From QFOX01 sp033763655 (lineage in GTDB: Bacteria > Pseudomonadota > Alphaproteobacteria > Rickettsiales > UBA3002), in contig JANRKD010000001.1 of NCBI GenBank assembly GCA_033763655.1, forward strand, positions 62,001-126,000: DNA of 64,000 nucleotides. The letters run 5' to 3'. Made by a program: the position numbers and the translations under genes. The notes under the pieces were generated by a model. The model had not been told where the DNA came from and searched no databases. It saw only the letters and a program-made list of their open reading frames with translations. Below, piece by piece: positions 16,449 through 26,189 of the stretch (its first letter is position 1; the number at the start of each line of letters is the position of its first letter).

Positions 16449-17870
16449 ATGGCTAAATTTTCCAACCCCTATGTCTGCCAAGCGTGCGGTGCAATCAGCG
16501 CCAAATGGGCCGGTCGCTGCGATGCCTGCGGCGAATGGAACAGCATCGTCGAAGAAGTGCAGAGCACTGCCCCAAAAGGCCTGAAACCCGGAAAATCCAA
16601 AGGCTTACAAATTTCTACCCTCGCCGATGCGGTCGCCCCCCATGCCCGCGAAACCACCGGCATTGCCGAGCTTGACCGCGTGCTCGGTGGCGGTCTGGTC
16701 GAAGGCTCGGCCATTCTGCTCGGCGGCGACCCGGGCATCGGCAAATCGACCCTGCTCTTGCAAGCGGCGGCGGCGCTCGCAAGTGGCCGTTCCATGACAC
16801 GCACAGCCTCCCCCGACGCATCGACGGCAACAGGCGGCACCCCGAAGCTCGCTTCCGTCAAAAACGTCCTTTATATCTCGGGCGAGGAGTCGCTGGCGCA
16901 AATCCAACTGCGCAGCCAGCGCCTCGGCCTGGCGGATGCACCGCTCAAACTGGCCACCGCCACCTCGGTGCGCGACATTCTCGCCAGCATCGACGGCACG
17001 CACGCCCCCGACATTGTGATTATTGATTCCATCCAGACCATGTTTGTCGATTCGCTCGATTCTGCACCGGGCACCGTAGCGCAGGTGCGCGCCTCCACCC
17101 ATGAACTCATCCGCGCCGCCAAAAAGCGCGGGTTTGCACTCATCCTCGTCGGCCATGTCACCAAGGACGGCCAGATTGCCGGGCCGCGCGTGCTCGAACA
17201 CATGGTCGATACCGTGCTCTATTTCGAGGGTGACCGCGGGCAGTATTACCGCATCCTGCGGGCGGTAAAAAACCGCTTCGGCGCGACCGACGAAATCGGC
17301 GTTTTCGCCATGAGCGACACCGGCCTTGAGGAAGTGAAAAACCCTTCCGCCCTGTTTCTGCATGCCCGCGAGCACCCGGTCAGCGGCGCCGCCGTCTTTG
17401 CGGGGATGGAGGGCACGCGCCCACTGCTGATCGAGATTCAGGCGCTGGTATCGCCCAGCAGCATGAGCACGCCGCGCCGCGCCACGGTCGGCTACGACAG
17501 CGCCCGCCTGTCGATGATTCTCGCCGTGCTCGAAACCCGCGCGGGCATGCGCTTTGCGGATAAAGAAGTGTTCCTGAACGTCGCGGGCGGCCTCAAAATC
17601 ACCGAACCGGCGGCGGATGTGGCCGTCGCCATGGCGCTACTGTCGGCATTACTCGACAAACCGCTGCCTGTGAATCTGGTCGGCTTTGGCGAAATCGGCC
17701 TGACCGGCGAAATCCGCAGTGTCAGCCGCGCCGACACGCGGTTGAAAGAAGCGGTGGCGCTTGGCTTCACCCGTGCGGTCATCCCCAGCTCGGCGCCCGA
17801 GAAATTAAACGCCCGCGACCGCGTCGCCCATGTGGACGCGCTGGTGCGGTTCATGATAGAAAGCGGCTGA
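16449..17870 (+). CDS. radA: DNA repair protein RadA
   Basis: RadA is a RecA-like branch-migration helicase acting in recombination. The 473-residue protein has a zinc finger (Cys10, Cys13, Cys24, Cys27), Walker A GGDPGIGKST (92-101), the RadA-specific KNRFG motif (RAVKNRFGATDEIG) and a C-terminal Lon-like domain (LNVAGGLKITEPAADVAVAMALLSALLDKPLP). An insert of about 20 Ala/Ser/Thr-rich residues follows the Walker A helix. It lies upstream of cvpA. Confidence 0.97.
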   Translation: MAKFSNPYVCQACGAISAKWAGRCDACGEWNSIVEEVQSTAPKGLKPGKSKGLQISTLADAVAPHARETTGIAELDRVLGGGLVEGSAILLGGDPGIGKSTLLLQAAAALASGRSMTRTASPDASTATGGTPKLASVKNVLYISGEESLAQIQLRSQRLGLADAPLKLATATSVRDILASIDGTHAPDIVIIDSIQTMFVDSLDSAPGTVAQVRASTHELIRAAKKRGFALILVGHVTKDGQIAGPRVLEHMVDTVLYFEGDRGQYYRILRAVKNRFGATDEIGVFAMSDTGLEEVKNPSALFLHAREHPVSGAAVFAGMEGTRPLLIEIQALVSPSSMSTPRRATVGYDSARLSMILAVLETRAGMRFADKEVFLNVAGGLKITEPAADVAVAMALLSALLDKPLPVNLVGFGEIGLTGEIRSVSRADTRLKEAVALGFTRAVIPSSAPEKLNARDRVAHVDALVRFMIESG

Positions 17871-17894
17871 ATTAACCCAAAACGGCGGCGCGTT

Positions 17895-18566
17895 ATGAGC
17901 GATATTTCCCTGACCCTGTTCGATTTCGGCGTGCTTTTTGTGGTGGGCCTGTCGGCGCTGCTCTCGTTTTTCCGTGGCTTCCTGCGCGAGTTCATTTCAC
18001 TCGCGGCGTGGCTGGGCGCTTCGGTGATAACCCTGCGCACCCTGCCGATGGTCAGCCACTACCTCGAACCCCGGGTCGGTAGCACCGTGGTGGCGAGCGG
18101 CATCGCGGCGGTCGCCATCTTTTTCACCACCCTCATCGCGATTTCCATGGTCAGCGGCCTGCTGCTGAAATTGCTGAAACCCGGCGCCAAAGTCGGCCTG
18201 TTCGATAACCTCGCCGGGCTGTGTTTCGGCGTGGCGCGCGGCGTGCTTATTGTCGCCATCGCCTATTTCATCATGGGCATCGTGCTGCTTGAAAAAGACT
18301 TCCCGAAAGCCGTCACCGCCTCGCAGGCACGGCCTTACATCGCACGGGTGGCCACATGGGTCGGCACCCTCACCCCAAGCGCGCTGGATGCTGTGACCGC
18401 CGCCCCTCCCGGCACGGCAGATGCCCCGCCCGCTAAAGTGGTAAAAACCATCGACGATGCGGTGGACGATCTGCCCGATGCCGACACGCCCGAGGATTCC
18501 ATGCCCTCGATTGAGGATTTGAAACAACGTATCCGCGAAGAAAACGAGAAAAACGATGTTCGATAA
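17895..18566 (+). CDS. cvpA: CvpA family membrane protein
   Basis: A 223-residue inner-membrane protein with four hydrophobic segments in the first 140 residues (FDFGVLFVVGLSALLSFFRGFLREFISLAAWLGA is the family N terminus). The C-terminal cytoplasmic tail is Pro/Asp-rich. CvpA proteins are linked to colicin V production and envelope homeostasis, with an unclear mechanism. It overlaps purF by eleven bases, the classic cvpA-purF arrangement. Confidence 0.93.
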   Translation: MSDISLTLFDFGVLFVVGLSALLSFFRGFLREFISLAAWLGASVITLRTLPMVSHYLEPRVGSTVVASGIAAVAIFFTTLIAISMVSGLLLKLLKPGAKVGLFDNLAGLCFGVARGVLIVAIAYFIMGIVLLEKDFPKAVTASQARPYIARVATWVGTLTPSALDAVTAAPPGTADAPPAKVVKTIDDAVDDLPDADTPEDSMPSIEDLKQRIREENEKNDVR

Positions 18567-19992
18567 ATTCCACGACGAGTGCGGCGTTTTCGGCATCTTC
18601 GGCACCCCGGACGCTGCCGCCCACACCGCGCTGGGCCTGCATGCGTTGCAGCATCGCGGGCAGGAGGCGGCGGGCATCGTCAGCCGCGAGGAAGGCCATT
18701 TTTTTGCCCACCGGGCGCTCGGCCTGGTCGGCGATAATTTCTCGGATGCGGGCGTCATGAGCCGTCTGGTCGGCCACGCCGCCATCGGCCATAACCGCTA
18801 CTCGACCACGGGCGAAACGCTGCTGCGCAACGTCCAGCCGTTTTATGCCGACCTCGCGCTGGGCGGCTTCGCCCTCGCCCATAACGGCAACCTGACGAAC
18901 GCCATGACCCTGCGCCGCGACCTGATTATGCGCGGCTCGCTGTTCGCCTCAACCTCGGATACGGAAGTCATCGTCCATCTCGTTGCCCTCTCGGGCGCGG
19001 CGACGGTCGAGCAGCGCGTTGTCGATGCGCTCACGCAGGTTGAGGGCGCCTATTCGCTGGTCATCCTCACGCCACAATCGCTCATCGGGGTGCGCGACCC
19101 GCACGGCGTGCGCCCGCTGGTGCTGGGCATGCTGGGCGATGCTTATATCCTCGCTTCCGAAACCTGCGCCCTCGACATTATCGGCGGCAGCTACGTGCGC
19201 GATATTGCCCCGGGCGAAATGGTCATTGTCGATGCAAGCGGCGTGCGCAGCCTCTTTCCGTTTGCGCCACAGCCGCGCCGCTTCTGCATTTTCGAGTATG
19301 TCTATTTCGCGCGGCCCGACACGGTGCTGCAGGATAAAAGCGTCTACGCGGTGCGCAAACGCATCGGCGCTGAACTGGCGCGCGAGAACCCGGTGGCGGC
19401 GGATGTGGTGGTGCCTGTTCCCGATTCGGGTGTCCCCAGTGCGATTGGCTATGCGGAAACGGCGGGCATTCCGTTCGACCTCGGCATCATCCGCAACCAT
19501 TATGTCGGCCGCACCTTCATCGAACCGTCGGAATCGGTGCGCCATTTGGGCGTCAAGCTCAAGCACAACGCCAACAGCGCGCTACTCAAAGGCAAGCGCG
19601 TGATTCTGGTCGATGATTCGATTGTGCGCGGCACCACCAGCAAAAAAATTGTCACCATGGTGCGCGAAGCCGGGGCGAGTGAAGTGCATATGCGCATTGC
19701 CAGCCCGCCGACCACCAACTCCTGCTTCTACGGCGTCGATACCCCCAAAACCTCGGAGCTGATGGCGGCGCGTTACAATGTCGCGGAAATGGCAGATATT
19801 ATCGGGGTCGATTCGCTCGCCTTCCTGAGCATCGACGGCCTTTACCGCGCGGTCGGCGAAGCACGGCGCCACCACGAACTGCCGCAATATTGCGACGCCT
19901 GCTTCAGCGGCGACTACCCCATCCCTCTCACCGATAACGAGAATGGCGTCGGCGGCAGCCAGCGCGATTTGTTCGTCAGAGAAATCTCATGA
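18556..19992 (+). CDS. purF: Amidophosphoribosyltransferase
   Basis: PurF makes phosphoribosylamine from PRPP and glutamine, the first step of purine synthesis. The 478-residue protein has a short propeptide (MFDKFHDE) before the nucleophile Cys9 (ECGVFGIF), the Ntn glutaminase domain (GLHALQHRGQEAAGI, IGHNRYSTTG) and the PRTase domain with the PRPP loop VILVDDSIVRGTTSKKIV. Its start overlaps cvpA and its stop overlaps the following SDR gene by four bases. Confidence 0.98.
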   Translation: MFDKFHDECGVFGIFGTPDAAAHTALGLHALQHRGQEAAGIVSREEGHFFAHRALGLVGDNFSDAGVMSRLVGHAAIGHNRYSTTGETLLRNVQPFYADLALGGFALAHNGNLTNAMTLRRDLIMRGSLFASTSDTEVIVHLVALSGAATVEQRVVDALTQVEGAYSLVILTPQSLIGVRDPHGVRPLVLGMLGDAYILASETCALDIIGGSYVRDIAPGEMVIVDASGVRSLFPFAPQPRRFCIFEYVYFARPDTVLQDKSVYAVRKRIGAELARENPVAADVVVPVPDSGVPSAIGYAETAGIPFDLGIIRNHYVGRTFIEPSESVRHLGVKLKHNANSALLKGKRVILVDDSIVRGTTSKKIVTMVREAGASEVHMRIASPPTTNSCFYGVDTPKTSELMAARYNVAEMADIIGVDSLAFLSIDGLYRAVGEARRHHELPQYCDACFSGDYPIPLTDNENGVGGSQRDLFVREIS

Positions 19993-20699
19993 GTCGCCTT
20001 GCCGGCAGAATCGCCCTTATCACCGGCGCCTCGCGCGGCATCGGCGCCGCCGTCGCCAAACGCTACGCCAGCGAAGGGGCGCAGGTCATCCTCACCGGGC
20101 GCACCGTCGGCGCGCTCGAAGCAGTGGATGACGCTATCCAGAAGATCACCGGCCAACCCGCCACCATCGCCCCGTTGGATTTACGTCAGGCGGATGCGAT
20201 TGACGCGCTCGGCGCCCAGATTTACCAGCGTTTCGGCAGGCTCGATATTCTCGTCGGCAACGCCGCCACCCTTGGCAGCCTCTCGCCGATTGCCCATGCC
20301 AACCCCAGCGAGGTCGAGGATGTGTTCGCCATCAACGTGCTCGCCAACGCGCGGCTGCTACGCGCCTGCGACCCGCTGCTGCGCCTCGCGAAACACGGAC
20401 GGGTGCTGATGGTCACTTCCGGGGCGGCGCAGCGCGCCACCGCCTATTGGGGGCCGTATGCCGCGAGCAAGGCCGCGCTCGAGAACCTCACCCTCACCTA
20501 CGCCGCCGAAGTGGCGATGACCACCGTGCGCGCCAACCTGATCGACCCGGGCGCGGTGCGCACGGCCATGCGCGCCAAAGCTTTCCCCGGGGAAGACCCG
20601 ATGAGCCTGCCCACGCCCGAATCCATCAGCGAATGGTTTGTGCGGCTGGCCGAGGAAGATGCTCCAAACGGCAAGCGCATCGTCGCCCGCGCGGGCTGA
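19989..20699 (+). CDS. Short-chain dehydrogenase/reductase
   Basis: A 236-residue classical SDR with the cofactor loop TGASRGIG (12-19), GNAATLGSL (an NNAG-like motif) and the catalytic set Ser144, Tyr157, Lys161. Arg at the end of strand beta-2 (TGRT) hints at NADP preference. The substrate cannot be told. The gene is coupled to purF by an ATGA overlap, and it is the last gene before tRNA-Ile and the genomic island. Confidence 0.9.
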   Translation: MSRLAGRIALITGASRGIGAAVAKRYASEGAQVILTGRTVGALEAVDDAIQKITGQPATIAPLDLRQADAIDALGAQIYQRFGRLDILVGNAATLGSLSPIAHANPSEVEDVFAINVLANARLLRACDPLLRLAKHGRVLMVTSGAAQRATAYWGPYAASKAALENLTLTYAAEVAMTTVRANLIDPGAVRTAMRAKAFPGEDPMSLPTPESISEWFVRLAEEDAPNGKRIVARAG

Positions 20700-20725
20700 T
20701 TTTTGCCACCGCCCGCGCGCAAGGC

Positions 20726-20754
20726 TTGACAATCCCCGCCCGACTGCCTAAAAG
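20726..20754 (+). promoter_or_regulatory. Sigma-70 promoter of the tRNA-Ile gene
   Basis: TTGACA (20726-20731) and TAAAAG (20749-20754) are separated by 17 bases and lie 20 bases before the tRNA. The -35 is perfect. Confidence 0.65.
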
Positions 20755-20774
20755 ACGGCCTCCTTCAAGGGAAT

Positions 20775-22357
<1,583 letters not shown>

Positions 22358-22529
22358 TTCTCACTCCCTCACGTTCCAGCAGCAGCTGGTGATCGGGGAG
22401 TTTGTAAACCGTGTTGATGCGGTTATGCGGCTTTTAGGCAGAGCCCTGGACATGGCCAACATCCCCCCGATCATAGAGGGATCAGGGATTCTACACCGTA
22501 AATGGGCGGTGTCACCAATCAACATGAGG

Positions 22530-22784
22530 TTACAACACCCCAGAATCGTCTTCGATTCCATTTTGGAGATTAGCACCGGTGCAGGTAGAATCAACGCTCC
22601 GTTCGCTTCGAGACATTAAAATCGTTTGGCAAAACCCTATCAGGCGACGCGCCGCCTGCGCTGCCTCGCCCTCGGTAATCTCGACGGGTGACAGCGCTCG
22701 CATGCGGTCGATGAGGCAGTCGAACAACTGCTCTTTCGTGCGCGTGTCGGTTCTGATGCGTTCCATCAATTCATCGCGGGTCAT
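22530..22784 (-). CDS. Small hypothetical protein of the integrase module
   Basis: An 84-residue predicted helical protein (MTRDELMERIRTDTRTKEQLFDCLIDRMRAL...). No family is recognised. It overlaps the gene at 22781-22966 by four bases, the usual sign of translational coupling. The last 20 or so residues look less constrained, so the 3' end may have been altered by insertion events near 22550. Confidence 0.5.
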   Translation of the reverse strand: MTRDELMERIRTDTRTKEQLFDCLIDRMRALSPVEITEGEAAQAARRLIGFCQTILMSRSERSVDSTCTGANLQNGIEDDSGVL

Positions 22785-22966
22785 GCGGCACCCCGCGACA
22801 TTGCAGCAGCGCGCACGCTTTGCGAAAGCGCGGTCAGCTGTGAATGCAATAAATTCGTGGGGTGATTTCGCAATGCTGAGTGGCGACTTGCGCGCACATC
22901 TCGCGATTGTTGTGAAATTGATACCAGAATTTGTTCAACGTGAACAGTCTTTTTTTCAAGGAACAT
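22781..22966 (-). CDS. Very small hypothetical protein
   Basis: A 61-residue frame (MFLEKKTVHVEQILVSISQQSRD...) lying 18 bases after the stop of the gene at 22984 and overlapping the next gene by ATGA. Its position argues for translation; its sequence tells me nothing about function. Confidence 0.35.
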   Translation of the reverse strand: MFLEKKTVHVEQILVSISQQSRDVRASRHSALRNHPTNLLHSQLTALSQSVRAAAMSRGAA

Positions 22967-22983
22967 TTCGGCCCCCGTTTCGC

Positions 22984-23391
22984 TTATTTTTCAAACGGAG
23001 GGAAATTTTCACGAGTGCCGCGCGCCACATCGTGTGTCCCGTTGTGCGACAAAATGCGTACTAGAATCGCGGGTTGAGGTGGCTCATATGCCAACCGCAA
23101 AATATGCCCCTCGTGACTTACCGAGCGGAATACCCGAAGTTTTGCACGGCCAACGCTAGAGATAGCCCGAAAATCTTCTGGCCGAATGGCGATGAAACCC
23201 TGGTTATGCTCATGCCTGCGGTAATTGAATTTGCCGTTCTTAAATTCACCGCGCTCCACCCAGCGGAGCGGAAGCCATACGCAGGCACGCAACAGATCAT
23301 TCTCGATAGCATAATAAATATCGTCCTGCGAAACGCCCCAGCGGGTCGCAAGGTTATGCATTCGATCATAGTCTTTCACTGGAAAGGCCAT
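22984..23391 (-). CDS. Hypothetical protein with an HTH-like N terminus
   Basis: A 135-residue basic protein. RMHNLATRWGVSQDDIYYAIENDLLRACVWLP near the N terminus resembles a DNA-binding helix-turn-helix, and the middle (WVERGEFKNGKFNYRRHEHNQGFIAIRPEDF) has the look of a wing or small beta domain. The frame remains open and plausible upstream (KQIKKQLKQAQ), so an ATG at 23445 (153 residues) is an alternative start. That position coincides with the junction of the truncated ParB gene on the other strand, so the original 5' end may have been lost. Confidence 0.55.
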   Translation of the reverse strand: MAFPVKDYDRMHNLATRWGVSQDDIYYAIENDLLRACVWLPLRWVERGEFKNGKFNYRRHEHNQGFIAIRPEDFRAISSVGRAKLRVFRSVSHEGHILRLAYEPPQPAILVRILSHNGTHDVARGTRENFPPFEK

Positions 23392-23443
23392 TACTTGCGC
23401 TTGTTTTAATTGTTTTTTTATCTGCTTTGCCGAGGCACACCGC

Positions 23444-24004
23444 ATGGTTCGCCGCGCAGTAGAGCGTGGGGTGCCGGAAGAAAAAATCGCTAAAGCACTC
23501 AACCTTGATATTAAAAACATCATTCTAAAACGCGACCTACTCGAAGGTATCTGCCAAGAAGCCGCCGACATGCTCAAAGACAAGATGGTTTCTATCGGTG
23601 TGTTTCCCATCCTTAAGCGCATGAAACCGTATCGCCAAATCGAAGCGGTGATGCTGATGAACGATGCAGGCACCTATTCCGCACCGTATGCAAAAATGCT
23701 GCTAGCGGCGACGACCAAAGACCAGCTGGTCAAACCTGATAAGCCAAAAAATATACGCGGACTCACCGAAGAACAGATAGCACGCATGGAAAATGAAATG
23801 ACGAATTTACAGCGTGATTTCCGTTTGATTGAGGAAAGTTACGGTACGGACTTTTTGAATTTTACGCTGGTTAAAGCCTATCTCGGCACACTCCTTGGTA
23901 ATGCGCGGGTGGTGCGTTATTTTGCACAGCATCATGGCGAAATACTGCGTGAGTTCCAAAAGATCGTGGACATCAAGTCACTCGGAAATGAGGAAGTCAC
24001 CTAA
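23444..24004 (+). pseudogene. C-terminal stump of a ParB/RepB-like partition protein gene
   Basis: The 186-residue frame aligns along its whole length with the C-terminal two thirds of the ParB protein at 45913-46836. Shared stretches include ERGV.EE.IA.ALNL, RDLL.GIC, RRMKP..QIEA, RLIEESYG/F and LGTLLGNARVV. The N-terminal ParB nuclease-like domain is absent, and homology begins near 23430, where another gene starts on the opposite strand. It is therefore a truncated paralogue, although an ATG at 23444 could still be used. The structured non-coding block follows directly, as it does after the intact copy. Confidence 0.8.
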
Positions 24005-24005
24005 C

Positions 24006-24190
24006 GGTGCATCCAGGCGACCGGGAGCCATAAGCGCCGGGACTGTGGGAGAAGCCGCACGGTGGGGCGGATCAAGCGCAGTGGTGGGAACAGCGGCGAC
24101 CCCGTTTAAGCCCACTAGGTCGGTTCGATCATCACCGACCGGCGCACCAGCGAAGCAGGAAAGCCGTAAGACTTCGCTGGTGCTATCGCA
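24006..24190 (+). ncRNA. Conserved structured non-coding block, copy A
   Basis: About 185 bases directly 3' of the ParB stump, similar along most of their length to the minus strand of 45695-45885 (3' of the intact ParB). Shared segments include AAGCGCCGGGAC, GAGAAGCCGCAC, GCGGATCAAG, AGCGGCGA/GGCGGCGA and GTAAGACTTCGC. Two hairpins are clear. GGTCGGT/ACCGACC (24118-24124 with 24134-24140) and CACCAGCGAAG/CTTCGCTGGTG (24145-24155 with 24172-24182) are both kept in copy B with changed pairs. A longer-range GCCGC/GCGGC pairing (24054-24058 with about 24093-24097) is also possible. Open frames across the two copies do not correspond, so I read it as RNA or a structured DNA site rather than protein. 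No known RNA class is recognised. Confidence 0.6.
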
Positions 24191-24434
24191 TGTATCGCAA
24201 AAGCTGATTAAATATTTTGCGGGCATCCACTTTCAGCACCCGATAGACCGTAATGAACTCAATTATATCCAGCCTGCGCTGGCCATTTTCATATTTTGAA
24301 ACGAAAGATTGAGGCTTTTCAAGCAATAGCGCCAATTCTGCCTGCGTGACGCCGACAGCTAATCTCGCTTTCACCAGCAAGCTGATAAAATACTGATCTT
24401 CCTTGGAGTAAATCGTTCTTTGCACTGCACCCAT
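24183..24434 (-). CDS. XRE-family transcriptional regulator
   Basis: An 83-residue HTH_XRE protein (ISLLVKARLAVGVTQAELALLLEKPQSFVSKYENGQRRLDIIEFITVYRVL). It is nearly only the DNA-binding domain. Its start codon lies inside a CCCATAC...GTATGGG inverted repeat (24430-24451), and a 17-base palindrome lies 36 bases further upstream. Autoregulation is likely. It converges on copy A of the non-coding block and is divergent from the gene at 24670. Confidence 0.88.
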   Translation of the reverse strand: MGAVQRTIYSKEDQYFISLLVKARLAVGVTQAELALLLEKPQSFVSKYENGQRRLDIIEFITVYRVLKVDARKIFNQLLRYMR

Positions 24435-24469
24435 ACCTGAAAAAGTATGGGTAAAGCAGCTAAACCCGT

Positions 24470-24486
24470 TTTGGGATTATCCCAAA
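24470..24486. promoter_or_regulatory. Operator palindrome upstream of the XRE gene
   Basis: TTTGGGAT-T-ATCCCAAA is a perfect 17-base palindrome between the divergent XRE gene and the gene at 24670. A TATAAT box follows at 24498-24503. It is the most likely binding site of the XRE protein. Confidence 0.6.
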
Positions 24487-24669
24487 GAAGGATAATTTAT
24501 AATGCCTCTATACGGCCTATTCGATGCCCTCAAATAATATATTTAATTATTCTATTTCAGCATGATGAGCATATTCATGAAATCTTCACAAAACTGTCAC
24601 ACACGGGAAATAAATAAAGTGCGATAGTGGGGATGCTAAATAAAAAATATGGCACCTCGGGAGCAAAAA

Positions 24670-25965
24670 ATGATGGGTTGGTTCAAAAATATGTTTGGTG
24701 GCGCGCAAGCTGACCAAGCAGCAAACTTCCAACCGCAAGCTCCGGCGACGACGGCTCCGGTTACCACCACCCAAGCTGCCAACGATGCCGCATTCGACTG
24801 GGTAGATGCTGCAAATATGGTAATTGGCCAGTCCCTAAAGCGCCTTCCTGTACGCCGCTACGGTGTACAAAATGCTGCTAGCCTACTTCCGCTCGAATCC
24901 GTGAGCCTAACCGGTGTAAAACCTCAAGAGGGTGGGTTTGCGGTCCGCATGGGGGGCGCTCCTGCTAACACGACGGTTACACTAACCATGCGTATGAAAG
25001 ACAAAGTCGGTAATTACGATATCGATGCAGTCAATAACGCAATTCATGCCGTGCTAGCTAGTGTGCCTGCGCTCACAGGCAAAGTTAAATTCGCCAAAGA
25101 CATTTCGCAGCAATCACTCGACCATGATGATATCTGGAAGCAATTGCACAGCGTTATTCAAAGTTCGGGTAAATTTTCTGAGCAAGAAATCGGCCTACTT
25201 TCTGAGTATTTTGAGCAAAGCAAATTAGCGTCGGCAGAAGATACGGATTGGAGCAAAATTGAAGTACAGCATGCGGACGGCAAAGTGCAGGTACGCATTC
25301 GCCCGCAATCACTAAAAGGTGACGAAAATGAAGCCGTATCGGGTGAAGCTCGCCTTGTGGCACACTTTAATGAGCGCAAAGATATTATTCTGCCCCTTAT
25401 GCGCAACAAAGTCGCAGCGTTGAATGTTTTAACCTCGGAAGAATTAGCATCGCTCGATTTCAACGCAGCCGTGACGAAAGCCGATTGGGGCGACCAGCCG
25501 ACCATCGAATTTGGCAGCAAAACCGGCAAGGAAGGTGTGTTAGAAAAAACTGCGCTGGCGAAGATTGATACCGATAAAATCCAAGAGTGCTTTACGGCAG
25601 CGTTTTTAGAAGCTGAAAAAGAGCTTCCTTCGGTTATGGGCCGCATGGCTGATGGTGCGATGGTTGCCCAAGCAATTCGCCACCGTTTGGGCAACAACCC
25701 AACCGTGGAAAAAGCACTCGACCACGCCATGTTCAAAAGTCAAAAAGAACAAAAGGCGGAAAATGAAAGCAAACAAGATGCAAACCTTGTGGAAATCGGC
25801 AATGCGACAGAAACCGATGATCCCCACAAACTCGTACTTACCTTTGATTTGCCGCACGGCGTAAGCCTCGGCGCATTGCGTGAAAGCGTTGTGCGTGGAC
25901 AGCAGCAGATACCGATTATGGCAGCACGCAATTTAACTCAGGGTTCGGCTGCAATAGCAGCATAG
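24670..25965 (+). CDS. Hypothetical protein, soluble, about 431 residues
   Basis: I do not recognise this protein. The N terminus (MMGWFKNMFGGAQADQAANFQPQAP) is short and amphipathic, followed by a Pro/Thr/Ala linker to about residue 50, then a folded region with beta-rich stretches (VSLTGVKPQEGGFAVRMGG, TVTLTMRMKDKVGNYDIDAVNNAIHAVLASV). The C-terminal 70 residues are charged and end LGALRESVVRGQQQIPIMAARN. No signal peptide or clear membrane segment is present. The start at 24670 has GGGAG at six bases; the ATG at 24649 lies before that site. A small frame follows after ten bases and is cut at the recombinase module. Confidence 0.75.
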   Translation: MMGWFKNMFGGAQADQAANFQPQAPATTAPVTTTQAANDAAFDWVDAANMVIGQSLKRLPVRRYGVQNAASLLPLESVSLTGVKPQEGGFAVRMGGAPANTTVTLTMRMKDKVGNYDIDAVNNAIHAVLASVPALTGKVKFAKDISQQSLDHDDIWKQLHSVIQSSGKFSEQEIGLLSEYFEQSKLASAEDTDWSKIEVQHADGKVQVRIRPQSLKGDENEAVSGEARLVAHFNERKDIILPLMRNKVAALNVLTSEELASLDFNAAVTKADWGDQPTIEFGSKTGKEGVLEKTALAKIDTDKIQECFTAAFLEAEKELPSVMGRMADGAMVAQAIRHRLGNNPTVEKALDHAMFKSQKEQKAENESKQDANLVEIGNATETDDPHKLVLTFDLPHGVSLGALRESVVRGQQQIPIMAARNLTQGSAAIAA

Positions 25966-25974
25966 GGAAATTTT

Positions 25975-26055
25975 ATGGCAAACTATGAAAATGATGAAGC
26001 GCCTCTACTAGCCCCCACCATTTCCCGATCAGCAGTCTCATATTTTGAGAGATGA
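25975..26055 (+). pseudogene. 26-codon frame, probably a gene start cut off by the recombinase module
   Basis: ATG at 25975 begins MANYENDEAPLLAPTISRSA and stops at TGA 26053-26055, where the sequence changes character toward the recombinase module. It lies ten bases after the preceding gene, so it was probably the second gene of that operon. It is too short to assign. Confidence 0.35.
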
Positions 26056-26189
26056 TCGCCCTGTGCGGCGCTGTCTGGGCCACTCGCTGTCCAAAACGAC
26101 ACCAGAGAAACCGATTCCATGCCATTTCAGAGCCACCTTCACCCCGTTCTCTCTGCGGGGCAATTTCGGCGTGTCGTTTAGGGGGAATA

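Noticed and set aside
23895..24299. Protein-coding frames over non-coding copy A (both strands)
   Set aside because: The corresponding frames in copy B are broken by stops and do not align, while stem pairing is kept.
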